Source: RH-AL1 sp965277355 (GTDB lineage: Bacteria > Pseudomonadota > Alphaproteobacteria > Rhizobiales > Beijerinckiaceae). Taken from it: a stretch of DNA of 64,000 bases. The stretch lies in the NCBI GenBank assembly GCA_965277355.1, contig CBDICN010000001.1:496001-560000 (forward strand). The letters run 5' to 3'. The notes beneath the pieces are model-generated. The model was given only the letters and a program-made list of their open reading frames with translations. It was not told the origin of the DNA and ran no database searches. Made by a program: the position numbers and the translations under genes. Below are positions 1-9,031 of this stretch, piece after piece; position 1 is the stretch's first letter, and each line of letters starts with the position of its first letter.

Positions 1-230
1 AGGCCGATGAGCGGCATCGAGATCGTGCCGGATGAATTCACCGCATAGGTGTTGCTGAGCGCATCCTGGCCGAACACGATGATCCGGAGCCGGTCGCCGC
101 TCGCGAGCGTGTAGGGTACATCGGCCTTGAAGTCGGCATAGCCGTTGGGGCGGGGCGCGCAGCCTGCGACGACGAGTGTCGCGGCCAAGCAGAAGGCACT
201 GATCCAGCGTCGCATCGGACCTACCGTCAT
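1..230 (-). CDS. Polysaccharide export lipoprotein (Wza/GumB/ExoF-like), N-terminal part only
   Basis: Only the first ~76 residues are inside the window; the gene runs off the left edge. The N-terminus is a lipoprotein signal: a short basic start, a hydrophobic stretch and a lipobox ending V-V-A-G-C around residue 24. It is followed by the stretch YTLASGDRLRIIVFGQD, the hallmark of the poly-export (SLBB-associated) outer-membrane family that secretes capsule or exopolysaccharide. The start may be the ATG at 230 or the in-frame ATG at 215. It is transcribed away from the Wzz/GumC-like gene at 388, the inner-membrane partner expected for such an exporter. Family assignment is good; the exact polymer is unknown. 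Confidence 0.8.
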   Translation of the reverse strand, partial: MTVGPMRRWISAFCLAATLVVAGCAPRPNGYADFKADVPYTLASGDRLRIIVFGQDALSNTYAVNSSGTISMPLIG

Positions 231-239
231 AAATGCTAA

Positions 240-264
240 AGCAAGCGATAAGCTCACGCTTGCT
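240..264. repeat. Inverted repeat in the divergent exopolysaccharide promoter region
   Basis: AGCAAGCG (240-247) and CGCTTGCT (257-264) form a perfect 8-bp inverted repeat with a 9-base spacer, 10 bp upstream of the export lipoprotein start. It sits in the AT-rich 157-bp gap between two divergent exopolysaccharide genes. It could be an operator for a dimeric regulator or a leader hairpin. That role is inferred from position only. Confidence 0.4.
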
Positions 265-387
265 ACAACCTAATGTATAGCAAGGCATGGTTAACAAAGC
301 CTTTTATGGTAAATAGTCTCTGCTCGATTAACCGCGTCTCAACCTTAATAGCGTTGCATGGCACCGTAGATCGACGGGTGACATGAC

Positions 388-3009
388 ATGACGCGTTCCA
401 TCGACGTCCGACAGCGGCCGGCCGAGCCAATCAGCGAAATCGACGTGCGCGTTCTCGGCGCGGCGATCAAGCGCCGCCGTCGCGCGATCCTCATTCCGGC
501 CCTTCTGGCGTTCCTGCTCATCGCCATCTACGTCAACGTGACGACGCCGAAGTACACATCGGCGGCGCAGGTCCTGCTCGAGAACCAGGAGACGTTCTTC
601 ACCCGACCCGATCGCGTGAACCTACCGTTGGAACAGACCTCCCTGGCCGATCCGGAGGCGGTCGCAAGCCAGATCCAGCTCATCGAATCGCGCGACCTCG
701 CGCGGCGCGCCGTCAAGGAACTCGGCTTGCGCGGCAATCCCGAGTTCGATCCGGAGGCGAAAGGCTCAAACCCATTCACCCGCGTTCTGGTGCTGCTCGG
801 CATCATTGCCAACCCGACGAACGACACCGTGGAGGCGCGCACCGTCACGGCTTTCCTCGATCGGCTGACCGTCCTGTCGCCCTCGAAGACACGCGTCATC
901 ACCATCGAATTCACGAGCCGCGACTCCGAGCTCGCCGCGCGCGGCGCAAACACGGTGGCGGAGCTCTACCTGCAGGAGCAGTCCGCCGCCAAGCGCGCCA
1001 CAGCGAAGAGCGCGGCCGACGCGCTTGCCGCACAGATCGCCGACCTTCGCATCAGGCTTGCCGGAGCGGACGCCGAGCGCGAGCGCTACCGGCTGCAATC
1101 CGGCCTGCTCGCAGGCTCGAACAACATGACGATCTCCGGCCAGCAGCTCGCCGACATCAACACCGACCTGTCGAAGGCGCGCTCCGCCCAGGCCGACGCG
1201 CAGGCCAAGGCCTCGATGATCCGCGAGCTCGTGCGGGACGGCAAGTCGGCCGACGTGTCGGAGGTCATCAACAACGACATCGTGCGCCGCATCTCGGACC
1301 AGCGCGTCGTCGCGCAGGCGCAGCTCGCGCTCGAGTCCCGCACGCTGCTGTCCGGCCATCCCCGCATTAAGGAGCTGACGGCCCAGGTCGCGCAATATGA
1401 CTTCGCACTCAAGACCGCCGCCAAGCAGGCGGCCGTCACGCTCGAGAACGAGGCCAAGATCGCCGGCCAGCGGGTCGCCAATCTCGAGGCTGTCCTGAAG
1501 CAGCAGAAGCAGACAGCAGGCGTCGCTAACGCCGACGAGATCAACCTGCGCGCGCTGGAACGCACCGCGCAGAGCTACAAGGACCAGCTCGAAAGCTCGA
1601 CGACGAAGTACCAAGAGGCGCTGGCGCGCCAGTCCTCGTCGGCAACGCCGGCCGATGCGCGCATCATTTCGCGCGCCGTCCGCTCGCAGGATCCTTCCTT
1701 CCCCAAGAAGCTGCCGTTCATCATCTTCGGCACCGTCGCGACGCTAGTGTTTGCGCTTGGATACGTCTTGGCAAGCGAGCTCATGTCCGGTCGTGCGGTC
1801 GTCGAAGAAGAAGCGCCCATCGAGGAAGACGCGGCCGCCAGAGTCGCGCCCGTGACGCCCGCCGAGCCTGTCGCCCCCACGCAGGCGAAGGACGAGCCGG
1901 CGCCCGCGCGCGACGTGCAGGAGCCGGAGGACATTCCTGCCACCGTCTTCGCCGATCTCAAGAAAAGCACGCTCGCCGGAACGCGCAAGTCGAGCGCGCT
2001 CCGCTTCAACATCGCCTCCCGGTTCTCGCGCGCGTCCGTGGAGGATCGCGTCGATCCGACCGATCTGGCCTTCGAGCCGCTCGCGCCGGCGGCGTCGAGC
2101 CCTAACGTCCAGGCGAACCGCGGTGCGTCCGCGGCGGCTCGGAAGACCGTCGCTGCCGGTGGCGTGCTTGCGGCCGTAACGGCCTACATCAAAGCCTTCG
2201 GTCAATCGGCCGCGGTTTCCAAGGGCTCCGAGGCCGCAGGCGTGGGAGAGACGCCGGCCGTCGAAGGCGTCGGCTGGGATACGGGCTCGCCCGCCGCATC
2301 GAGGCTCGGCGACGCGGTGCGCGAACAGGAGCGGGGCGCTTCGACGACGGCGCACGACGCCGCGCCGGCGAGCCAAGCAACGCATACCATCGCCGACGGG
2401 GAGGGTGCGCCCGGCGACACCTCTTGGCTGGCGGCGCGGATCGTGGCGGCGCACGTGCCGGGTCGCGGGCTGCATGTCGTCGGCACCAGCCTCGGTAGTA
2501 GCGATGCGACGAACATCCTCATCGATCTGAGCCGCCATCTTGCCGAGAAGGGCCGCTCGATCATCGTCGATCTCAATCGCACGCCGATGACGCTCGCGAC
2601 CCTCGCCGCCCAGGGGACGAGCGGCCGCGATGCCGTCGCGATGATGCATGGCCTCTCTGAACTGCTCGCCGGCGAAGCTTCGTTCGCCGAGGTCATCCAT
2701 CGCGATCATGCCTCGCGTCTGCACTTCATTCCGACCGGCCTTCAAGAGGCGGATTTTCGGGACTTCGATCTGATCCTCGATGCGTTGTCCGAGACCTACG
2801 ACTTCGTGGTGCTTCTAACCCCGGCCTATCCCCAGAGCGAGATTGCCAAAGTGATGGCGCCGTATGCCGAGTTCGTGGTCTTGACCGCGGCGACAAGCCC
2901 TGACGATTCGATGCTGGCCACGCTCGAGAACGAGCTCATCGACGCCGGCGCCCAGGAGGTGCTGGTCGCCGGCATCGCAGTGCGAGACCACGCAAAGGAC
3001 GTCGCCTGA
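388..3009 (+). CDS. Wzz/GumC-type exopolysaccharide chain-length/transport protein with degenerate C-terminal tyrosine-kinase domain
   Basis: 873 residues. The Wzz topology is clear: a first membrane helix near residues 32-50, a long periplasmic coiled-coil region (about 150-430), and a second helix near 441-461 preceded by the usual proline-rich PSFPKKLP segment. A low-complexity cytoplasmic linker of about 230 residues follows. The last ~180 residues resemble a bacterial tyrosine (BY) kinase/ParA fold, but the Walker A position reads GTSLGSSDATN, without the GK[S/T] core, and there is no tyrosine-rich tail. The protein should form the inner-membrane part of the exporter with the divergent Wza-like lipoprotein. 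Kinase activity is unlikely from the sequence. Confidence 0.85.
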   Translation: MTRSIDVRQRPAEPISEIDVRVLGAAIKRRRRAILIPALLAFLLIAIYVNVTTPKYTSAAQVLLENQETFFTRPDRVNLPLEQTSLADPEAVASQIQLIESRDLARRAVKELGLRGNPEFDPEAKGSNPFTRVLVLLGIIANPTNDTVEARTVTAFLDRLTVLSPSKTRVITIEFTSRDSELAARGANTVAELYLQEQSAAKRATAKSAADALAAQIADLRIRLAGADAERERYRLQSGLLAGSNNMTISGQQLADINTDLSKARSAQADAQAKASMIRELVRDGKSADVSEVINNDIVRRISDQRVVAQAQLALESRTLLSGHPRIKELTAQVAQYDFALKTAAKQAAVTLENEAKIAGQRVANLEAVLKQQKQTAGVANADEINLRALERTAQSYKDQLESSTTKYQEALARQSSSATPADARIISRAVRSQDPSFPKKLPFIIFGTVATLVFALGYVLASELMSGRAVVEEEAPIEEDAAARVAPVTPAEPVAPTQAKDEPAPARDVQEPEDIPATVFADLKKSTLAGTRKSSALRFNIASRFSRASVEDRVDPTDLAFEPLAPAASSPNVQANRGASAAARKTVAAGGVLAAVTAYIKAFGQSAAVSKGSEAAGVGETPAVEGVGWDTGSPAASRLGDAVREQERGASTTAHDAAPASQATHTIADGEGAPGDTSWLAARIVAAHVPGRGLHVVGTSLGSSDATNILIDLSRHLAEKGRSIIVDLNRTPMTLATLAAQGTSGRDAVAMMHGLSELLAGEASFAEVIHRDHASRLHFIPTGLQEADFRDFDLILDALSETYDFVVLLTPAYPQSEIAKVMAPYAEFVVLTAATSPDDSMLATLENELIDAGAQEVLVAGIAVRDHAKDVA

Positions 3010-3175
3010 GCGCAAAATTGAAAAGCGATGAAGGTAAAATCACCATGCAGATTCTCCTCGTCGGACGCGTTCATCCGTGACGTCGACGAGGGCAGCTTTT
3101 GCATCAAGCCGATGGGTGCTGTCGCTCTGGAGTCCGTTCTCGATCTTAGCGACGCGGGCGGAGCAGGCTTGAGAG

Positions 3176-4384
3176 CTAGCGCGCGCGTGCCGCGGCCGTG
3201 CGCAGCGCCTTCGCCAGTCGGAACAGACGTTGGTTCTGTTTGACGACGCGCTTGGCGCGCTGCCGCGCCGCGAGCAGAATCGCGTAGAGCCGGCCACGCA
3301 GCGTCAAAGCGATGAAGCCGTCGAAGAGCGGGATCGCCTCGTCGCACAACGCCGTTTTGTAAAGCGCCTCGCCGACGCCGAGGTCCAAGGTATGGATGCC
3401 ATCCGCGCAGAGCCGCGCGACGAGGTGCATCAACAGAAGATCTCCGGGGCTTGACCGCGCGACCTCCTCGCTGCCATCGAAGGAATTGAACATGCCGCTC
3501 CACCGCCCGGCCTGCGCGCCGCCGCCGTAGACGGCGACGATGCGGCCCCCCGCTCTGAGGGCGTGAAGCTCGATGGCGCCCTCTTGGTGGGCCGCCTCGA
3601 TGAAGGAGCGCATCTCCGGCGCGCCGAAGTCGGAGGCGATGCCGAGGGTTCTCAAGCGGGACGTCTTCTGCGCAATGAACGCGTCCAGCACCATGGCGCG
3701 CTCCGCGACGTCGCGCGCGATGATGTGGGTGACGGGACCGAGCAGGGCGGCGAGCCTCGCCTCCTTCTTCCGCAGTTTCTTGCGCGCGGCCTTCGAGAGC
3801 TTGCCGGCAAGAAATGTTTCGGGGTTGTCCGTGAGGACCGTGCAGAAGGCCGCGCTCGGGCTCGGCTGGTGTCTAAGCCTTGTCATCGGATTGGCTCGCT
3901 CGCCCCACGCAACCGGCTGGTTCGGCAGCGCCAGGCAGTCGGGCGCGTCGCCCCCGCAGGCCTTCGCGGCCTCCCGCACCAGCCGATGCAGCTCGCCTGC
4001 GCTCCATTCGGAGCCGGGATGAAGAAGCGCCAGATTGACGTTGGCATCCTTGCCGCCGAGCCAGGATGCGACCCGGACGGGTCCGACCCGTCTCGCGCCG
4101 AGAAGCAGGAGCGCGACCGGTCTTCCGTCGCGCGCGCGCGCCAGCACGAATAGTGGCGTGAGGCCGGCCTTGCTCCCGAGCGTGTTGACCCATGGTATGA
4201 GCCAGGCGCGGGTCTGGTAGATCGAACAGGGTGCGGCAGTCTCGAGCGCCGCCCAGGAGTCCATGACCGGCTCGGCGTGGCGATGGACCTCGACGGTCGC
4301 GAAGGCACCCGCAGCGCTCTCGGCCGAGGGCCTTGAGGCGGTCCCCCTGTTGATGAGCAACGTTGAAGTGGGGCTCACGTCCAT
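3176..4384 (-). CDS. CelD/FemAB-type GNAT acyltransferase
   Basis: 402 residues, soluble. The C-terminal half (roughly 185-370) has the features of the CelD-like (Acetyltransf_6) GNAT fold: a basic KLSKAARKKLRKKEARL segment, then ELHALRAGGRIVAVYGGGA and the late motif DLGVGEALYKTALCDE. Such proteins sit in exopolysaccharide and cellulose clusters and are thought to acylate sugars or lipid-linked precursors, but few have a defined substrate. Placement between the Wzz-like protein and the polysaccharide deacetylase, on the opposite strand to both, supports a polymer-modification role. The start is the first ATG; a later start is possible because the first ~25 residues look poorly conserved. Confidence 0.75.
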   Translation of the reverse strand: MDVSPTSTLLINRGTASRPSAESAAGAFATVEVHRHAEPVMDSWAALETAAPCSIYQTRAWLIPWVNTLGSKAGLTPLFVLARARDGRPVALLLLGARRVGPVRVASWLGGKDANVNLALLHPGSEWSAGELHRLVREAAKACGGDAPDCLALPNQPVAWGERANPMTRLRHQPSPSAAFCTVLTDNPETFLAGKLSKAARKKLRKKEARLAALLGPVTHIIARDVAERAMVLDAFIAQKTSRLRTLGIASDFGAPEMRSFIEAAHQEGAIELHALRAGGRIVAVYGGGAQAGRWSGMFNSFDGSEEVARSSPGDLLLMHLVARLCADGIHTLDLGVGEALYKTALCDEAIPLFDGFIALTLRGRLYAILLAARQRAKRVVKQNQRLFRLAKALRTAAARAR

Positions 4385-4463
4385 GACGCCACTGCTAGCA
4401 AGGAAAGCTCAACGCCCTCTTGCGAGACTGGGTTAATCGACCGGCAGGCAAGTAGGCTCCGAG

Positions 4464-5576
4464 ATGCGCGACGTAAAACAGCAAGTGATCGGCGCAGGCT
4501 TCGCCTTCTTCCGGGCAACGCGGCTGCATCGCCGCCTGGCGCCCTGGACGCGCGGGCAGGGCGCGATCCTGACCTTCCACCATGTGCGCCCGTTCGAGTC
4601 CGGAGCCTTCGCGCCGAACCGTCTGCTCGAGATCGAGCCGGCCTTCCTCGATGCCGCGCTCGGCCGCATTAGGCGGGCCGGGTTCGATCTCATTGCGATG
4701 GACGAGGCCGTGCGCCGGATCGGCGCGCCGGGAGGTCGCCCCTTCGTGGCGCTAACCTTCGATGACGGCTACCGGGACGCCCTCGTCCATGCGCTGCCGA
4801 TCCTCGAGAAGCATGCGGCGCCGTTCACGATCTACATCACAACCGGCTTCGCGGACCGCGGCGCACGCTTGTGGTGGGTCGAGCTGGAGCAGGCGATCCG
4901 CGCCCTCGATCGCGTCCGCCTCGATCTCGCCAGCACGAGCCTGGAGCTCGACGCCGGTGACGATGCCGCCAAGGCGAGCGCATTCCGCACGCTCTATTGG
5001 CTGCTACGGGGCGGCCCGGAGCGATGCTTGCTCGACGCCATCGCGCGCCTGGCGACAGAAGCCGGTCTCGATCCGGCGGCCCTGGTGGCGGAGCGCTGCC
5101 TCGACTGGGACGAGATCCGCGCGATGGCCCATCACCCGCTCTGCACGATCGGCGTGCACACGATGACCCATCCGATGCTGGGCAAGCATGACGAGGCGTT
5201 CGTCCGGCACGAACTCGTCGAGAGCCGGCGCCTCATCGAAGTCGCGACCGGCTTGCCGGCCCGTCACCTTGCCTATCCGGTGGGGGATGCCGCCAGCGCC
5301 GGGCCGCGCGAGTTCGCGCTCGCCGACGAACTCGGTTTCGCCAGCGCCGTCACCACCCGTCCCGGCATGATCTTCCCGAAGCATGAGGCGCATAGGACCG
5401 CTCTGCCGCGGGTGTCGGTCAATGGCACCTGGCAGAGCCTCGACAACCTCGAGGTACTGCTGACGGGCGTACCCTTCGCGCTTTGGAATTGCGGCCAGCC
5501 GATTGACCAGCGCGGGTGCGCGTTCAGGCGTCGCTTGCCAGGGCATCCCCGTCGGGCCGCTCCATCCAGCGAATAA
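4464..5576 (+). CDS. Polysaccharide deacetylase (NodB homology domain)
   Basis: 370 residues. The NodB motifs are present: TFDDGY near residue 100 supplies the catalytic base and a metal-binding Asp, and HTMTH near residue 233 supplies the His pair for the metal. HLAYPVGD follows about 40 residues later. There is no signal peptide, so it probably acts in the cytoplasm on a lipid-linked intermediate, or the N-terminus is unusual. It is divergent from the CelD-type acyltransferase and may remove N- or O-acetyl groups from the same polymer. The last ~50 bases overlap the convergent DUF2842 gene, so the extreme C-terminus (arginine-rich) may be translated but is unlikely to be conserved. Confidence 0.85.
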   Translation: MRDVKQQVIGAGFAFFRATRLHRRLAPWTRGQGAILTFHHVRPFESGAFAPNRLLEIEPAFLDAALGRIRRAGFDLIAMDEAVRRIGAPGGRPFVALTFDDGYRDALVHALPILEKHAAPFTIYITTGFADRGARLWWVELEQAIRALDRVRLDLASTSLELDAGDDAAKASAFRTLYWLLRGGPERCLLDAIARLATEAGLDPAALVAERCLDWDEIRAMAHHPLCTIGVHTMTHPMLGKHDEAFVRHELVESRRLIEVATGLPARHLAYPVGDAASAGPREFALADELGFASAVTTRPGMIFPKHEAHRTALPRVSVNGTWQSLDNLEVLLTGVPFALWNCGQPIDQRGCAFRRRLPGHPRRAAPSSE

Positions 5577-5754
5577 GTGGCATCAGCGGTACCACCCACC
5601 CCATGCCGAACACGATGTAGTAGACCCATTTCAGGACTTCGGGCGCGGTCTTGAGAAGCTCGGTTTGCGCCACCGCCATCACGATCAGCGCGTAGATCGT
5701 GACGAAGGCGAGCGTCGCGACGACCCCGATGAGCTTGCGTTGGCGGCGACGCAT
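5524..5754 (-). CDS. DUF2842 small membrane protein
   Basis: 76 residues with two predicted membrane helices (about 8-30 and 44-62) and a basic N-terminus. The sequence fits DUF2842, a small family found mainly in alphaproteobacteria and often next to heme A synthase, as here. A GGGAG ribosome site lies about 8 bases before the ATG. No biochemical role is known; the neighbour suggests a link with respiratory membrane assembly, which is inference. Its 3' end overlaps the convergent deacetylase gene by 53 bases. Confidence 0.75.
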   Translation of the reverse strand: MRRRQRKLIGVVATLAFVTIYALIVMAVAQTELLKTAPEVLKWVYYIVFGMGWVVPLMPLIRWMERPDGDALASDA

Positions 5755-5903
5755 GAAGACGCTCCCTGAAGGCGGACCGGCGAGCGAGGCGGCGACAAAG
5801 CGCGCGCGGCGCGACCATGGACTTGCCTCAGTCGGTTGGCTTATCTGCCGGCAGGATGAGCCGTCAATGCGGCGTCGGACCCCACGATCTGGATCGATCT
5901 CCC

Positions 5904-7022
5904 ATGCTGGACAGAGTCACCACCTCAATGCTCGGCGATCGGTGCGGCAGTCAGCGCGCCGGTTCGCGTGCGATCGCTGCGTGGTTGTGGAGCGTGGCGG
6001 CGCTGGTGTTCCTGATGGTCGTGGTCGGCGGCGCGACGCGATTGACGGAATCGGGCCTCTCTATCACCGAGTGGAAGCCGATCACCGGCGTTATCCCGCC
6101 GCTCACCCATGCCGCATGGCTGGAGGCGTTCGGCAAGTACAAGCAGATCCCGCAATACGAAAGCCTGTTCCCGACGATGGCGCTCGGCCACTTTCAGGCG
6201 ATCTTTCTGATGGAGTGGACGCACCGGCTGATCGGTCGCCTCGTTGGCGTTGTGCTCGTCGTGCCGATGGTGGTGCTCTGGATCCGACGGGCGCTGTCGA
6301 CGCGGCTGAAATGGCAGCTCCTCGCTATTTTCGCGCTCGGCGGACTGCAGGGCTTCGTCGGCTGGTGGATGGTGTCGTCTGGACTCACCGGCCGCGTGGA
6401 AGTCGCGCAGGAACGGCTCGCGGTTCATCTGCTACTCGCCTCGATTACCTTCGCCGCCTTGGTCTGGCTCGCGTCCTCGCAGAAGCGGCTGCTCAGCCGC
6501 GAGACGACGAGCGGCGCCTTGCGCCCTCTCGCGACTGCGGTTGTCGTGCTAGTCCTGGTGCAGATCGGCTTCGGCGCGCTCGTCGCCGGGCTGCGCGCGG
6601 GCCAGGCCTACAACACGTGGCCGCTGATGGATGGGCACCTGCTGCCGCCGGCCGACGTACTCGGCGCGATGACCCCACTGTGGCGCAACCTCGTCGACAA
6701 CGTCGCCGAGGTGCAGTTCCAGCATCGCATGACCGCCTACCTGCTCCTCGCCGTGGTCGTCGCGCAGGCGGTCTGGACGATGCGGGTCGCCGCCGGCTTG
6801 TCGGCGTCGCGCCGCGCCGTCGCGCTGGTCGGTCTCGTCCTGGCGCAGGCGACGATCGGCATCGTGACGCTGGTCCTCGTCGTGCCAATCTGGGCCGGCC
6901 TGCTCCACCAGGCCTTCGCGATGGTCGTGCTCGCCATGGCTATCCTCCACCGCCAGCACCTCTCGGTCGGATCGGCGGTCGGCGCGTCGGCCAGCCCAGG
7001 CCGGGTCGCCCAGGCGTTCTGA
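5904..7022 (+). CDS. ctaA: Heme A synthase (COX15/CtaA family)
   Basis: 372 residues from the ATG at 5904; the frame is also open back to an ATG at 5817, and neither start has a strong ribosome site. It is a polytopic membrane protein of about eight helices that oxidises the C8 methyl of heme O to give heme A for aa3-type cytochrome oxidase. Supporting motifs are GGATRLTESGLSITEWKPITG at the end of the first helix, the heme-ligand regions MEWTHRLIGR and QERLAVHLLLA, and FQHRMTAYLL in the second half. It follows the DUF2842 gene divergently. No ctaB/ctaG genes are in the window. Confidence 0.93.
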   Translation: MLDRVTTSMLGDRCGSQRAGSRAIAAWLWSVAALVFLMVVVGGATRLTESGLSITEWKPITGVIPPLTHAAWLEAFGKYKQIPQYESLFPTMALGHFQAIFLMEWTHRLIGRLVGVVLVVPMVVLWIRRALSTRLKWQLLAIFALGGLQGFVGWWMVSSGLTGRVEVAQERLAVHLLLASITFAALVWLASSQKRLLSRETTSGALRPLATAVVVLVLVQIGFGALVAGLRAGQAYNTWPLMDGHLLPPADVLGAMTPLWRNLVDNVAEVQFQHRMTAYLLLAVVVAQAVWTMRVAAGLSASRRAVALVGLVLAQATIGIVTLVLVVPIWAGLLHQAFAMVVLAMAILHRQHLSVGSAVGASASPGRVAQAF

Positions 7023-7106
7023 AGCGCCCGGCGGATCCTCTCGCGCTACGCCGCGCTTCGCGCGGGAGGATCCGAGGCATGCATCCGGCATGAAGCTCGC
7101 TGCCGG

Positions 7107-8387
7107 TCAGACCAGCGCCTGCTCCAGATCGGCGATGATGTCGGCGGCGTCCTCGATGCCGATCGAGAGGCGCACCACGTCGTCGCCGGCTCCGGCCGCG
7201 ACCCGCTCCCCGGCTTCAAGCTGACGGTGGGTCGTCGAGGCGGGATGGATGACGAGCGAGCGCGTGTCGCCGACGTTCGCCAGGTGCGAGAACAGCTTCA
7301 GCGTTTTCACCAGCTTGATGCCGGCATCGTAGCCGCCGGCGAGGCCGAAGGTGAACACGGCGCCGGCGCCCTTCGGGCAATAATGCTTGAACAGCTGATG
7401 GCCCTTGTCGGTCTCGAGACCGGCGTAATGGACCCATTTCACCGACGGGTGACGTTCGAGGAATTGCGCGACGGCGAGCGCGTTCTCGCAGTGCCGCTGC
7501 ATGCGCAAGGGAAGGGTCTCGATACCGGTGAGAATGAGGAAGGCGTTGAACGGGGACAGCGCCGGACCGAGATCGCGCAGGCCGAGCACCCGGCAGGCGA
7601 TCGCGAAGGCGAAATTGCCGAAGGTCTCGCCGATCACCATGCCGCCGTAGCTCGCCGAGGGCTTCGAGATCATCGGGTACTTGTCGCCTTCCATCCAGTC
7701 GAAGGTGCCCCCGTCGACGATCAGGCCGCCAATCGAATTGCCGTGGCCGCCCAGGAACTTGGTGGCGGAATGCACGACGATGTCGGCGCCGTGCTCGAAA
7801 GGCTTGACGAGGTAGGGCGTGGCCAGCGTGTTGTCGACGATGAGCGGCACGCGGGCGCGGCGGGCGACGGTCGCGATCGCCTCGAGATCGGTAACGTAGC
7901 CGCCGGGGTTGGCGATCGATTCGCAGAAGATTGCCTTGGTCTTGTCCGAAAGCGCGTCGACGAAGCTCTCCGGCTTCTCCGGATCGGCCCATTTGACGAT
8001 CCAGCCAAAGCTCTTGAAGGCATGGTTGAACTGGTTGATCGAGCCGCCGTAGAGCCGGCGCGAGGCGATGAACTCGTCGCCCGGCCGCAGCAGCGTCTGG
8101 AACGCGACGACCTGCGCGGCATGGCCGGAGGCGACCGCCAGCGCCGCGGTGCCGCCCTCGAGCGCGGCAATGCGCTCTTCCAGCACCGCGTTGGTCGGAT
8201 TGGTGATGCGAGTATAGATATTGCCGAAGGCCTGCAGGCCGAACAGCGAGGCGGCGTGGTCGACGTCGTCGAAGACGAAGCTCGTTGTCTGATAGATCGG
8301 CGTCGCCCGCGCCTTGGTCTCCGGGTCGGGCTTGGCCCCGGCATGGATGGCGAGGGTGGCGAAACCCGAGCTTGCTTGCTCGCTCAT
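7107..8387 (-). CDS. O-acetylhomoserine aminocarboxypropyltransferase (sulfhydrylase)
   Basis: 426 residues. A PLP enzyme of the Cys/Met metabolism family that makes homocysteine (or methionine with methanethiol) from O-acetylhomoserine. Family signatures are YTRITNPTNAVLEERIAALEGG near the N-terminus, the PLP lysine in VVHSATKFLGGHG, and a C-terminal SIGIEDAADIIADLEQAL. The length is typical of MetY rather than the shorter MetZ/MetB proteins. The ATG at 8387 is preceded by GGATGAGG; a longer frame to 8519 exists but lacks homology-like sequence. It stands alone with a long upstream region (8388-9031). Confidence 0.93.
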   Translation of the reverse strand: MSEQASSGFATLAIHAGAKPDPETKARATPIYQTTSFVFDDVDHAASLFGLQAFGNIYTRITNPTNAVLEERIAALEGGTAALAVASGHAAQVVAFQTLLRPGDEFIASRRLYGGSINQFNHAFKSFGWIVKWADPEKPESFVDALSDKTKAIFCESIANPGGYVTDLEAIATVARRARVPLIVDNTLATPYLVKPFEHGADIVVHSATKFLGGHGNSIGGLIVDGGTFDWMEGDKYPMISKPSASYGGMVIGETFGNFAFAIACRVLGLRDLGPALSPFNAFLILTGIETLPLRMQRHCENALAVAQFLERHPSVKWVHYAGLETDKGHQLFKHYCPKGAGAVFTFGLAGGYDAGIKLVKTLKLFSHLANVGDTRSLVIHPASTTHRQLEAGERVAAGAGDDVVRLSIGIEDAADIIADLEQALV

Positions 8388-9031
8388 GGAAACCTCATCC
8401 GTTGATGGCGCGCGACGATAACCGACACGGCCGAGGAAATCAGTCCATAGTTCCCCGTCCGAAGGGCAGGATGTGCTCCGCCGAGGCAGGAGCTTGCTGC
8501 CAAGGTTTGCGGGGAACAAGCCTTCGGCAAGGCAGGCAAATTCTTGCCAAGGCGTCCGGTTCGGGTTGAGGGGCGGAATGTTGCCGGTGGCGAGATGCGT
8601 CCGCCGAGTCCATTACGGTCATTTTGCGTCACCTTGCGTCACGCGCCTGCCCCTCCGTCATCGGATACAATCGGATCGCGCGATCACCCCCGGGGTCGCG
8701 CCCGTGCCTTGGCTGCGTTCATGATGCGCCCCGCCGCGCCCCGCGCAAGTTTCACCGGTTGGCGGTCTTACACACCTTACACATGGCTGGGATGACGCTG
8801 GATGACGCGGCGCGTTGCGCGCAGCGTTCTCGAATGTGGAGGCGCTTGTTTGCTTCGCCGGCCCGTCTACAACGCGGCTTTGACCCTTGTCTTCGGGCAG
8901 ACTCCCACTAGAGATGTCTAACCTGTTGCCACGCTAAAACACGCGTTAAGATGTGGGCGTTCTCCAAGTCGAAAAACCCGTGTCGCTCGGGCTATGATCC
9001 ACGTAGACGCGGAGCCATCACGTGCAAGCCC
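8388..9031. other. 644-bp gene-free region with 10-bp-spaced direct repeats
   Basis: No convincing coding frame. Three pairs of short direct repeats each recur at a 10-base period: TTGCGTCAC at 8624 and 8634, TTACACA at 8768 and 8778, and GATGACGC at 8791 and 8801. The first and third pairs share the core TGACGC in opposite orientation. This is the upstream region of the O-acetylhomoserine sulfhydrylase gene, so regulatory sites are plausible. I found no match to a SAM-II type aptamer in the leader. Confidence 0.4.

Noticed and set aside
8388..8620. SAM-II or similar methionine riboswitch upstream of the O-acetylhomoserine sulfhydrylase gene
   Set aside because: SAM-II leaders in alphaproteobacteria need a characteristic pseudoknot with a conserved GCTAAA-like core. 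I could not find that core or pairing near the start codon.
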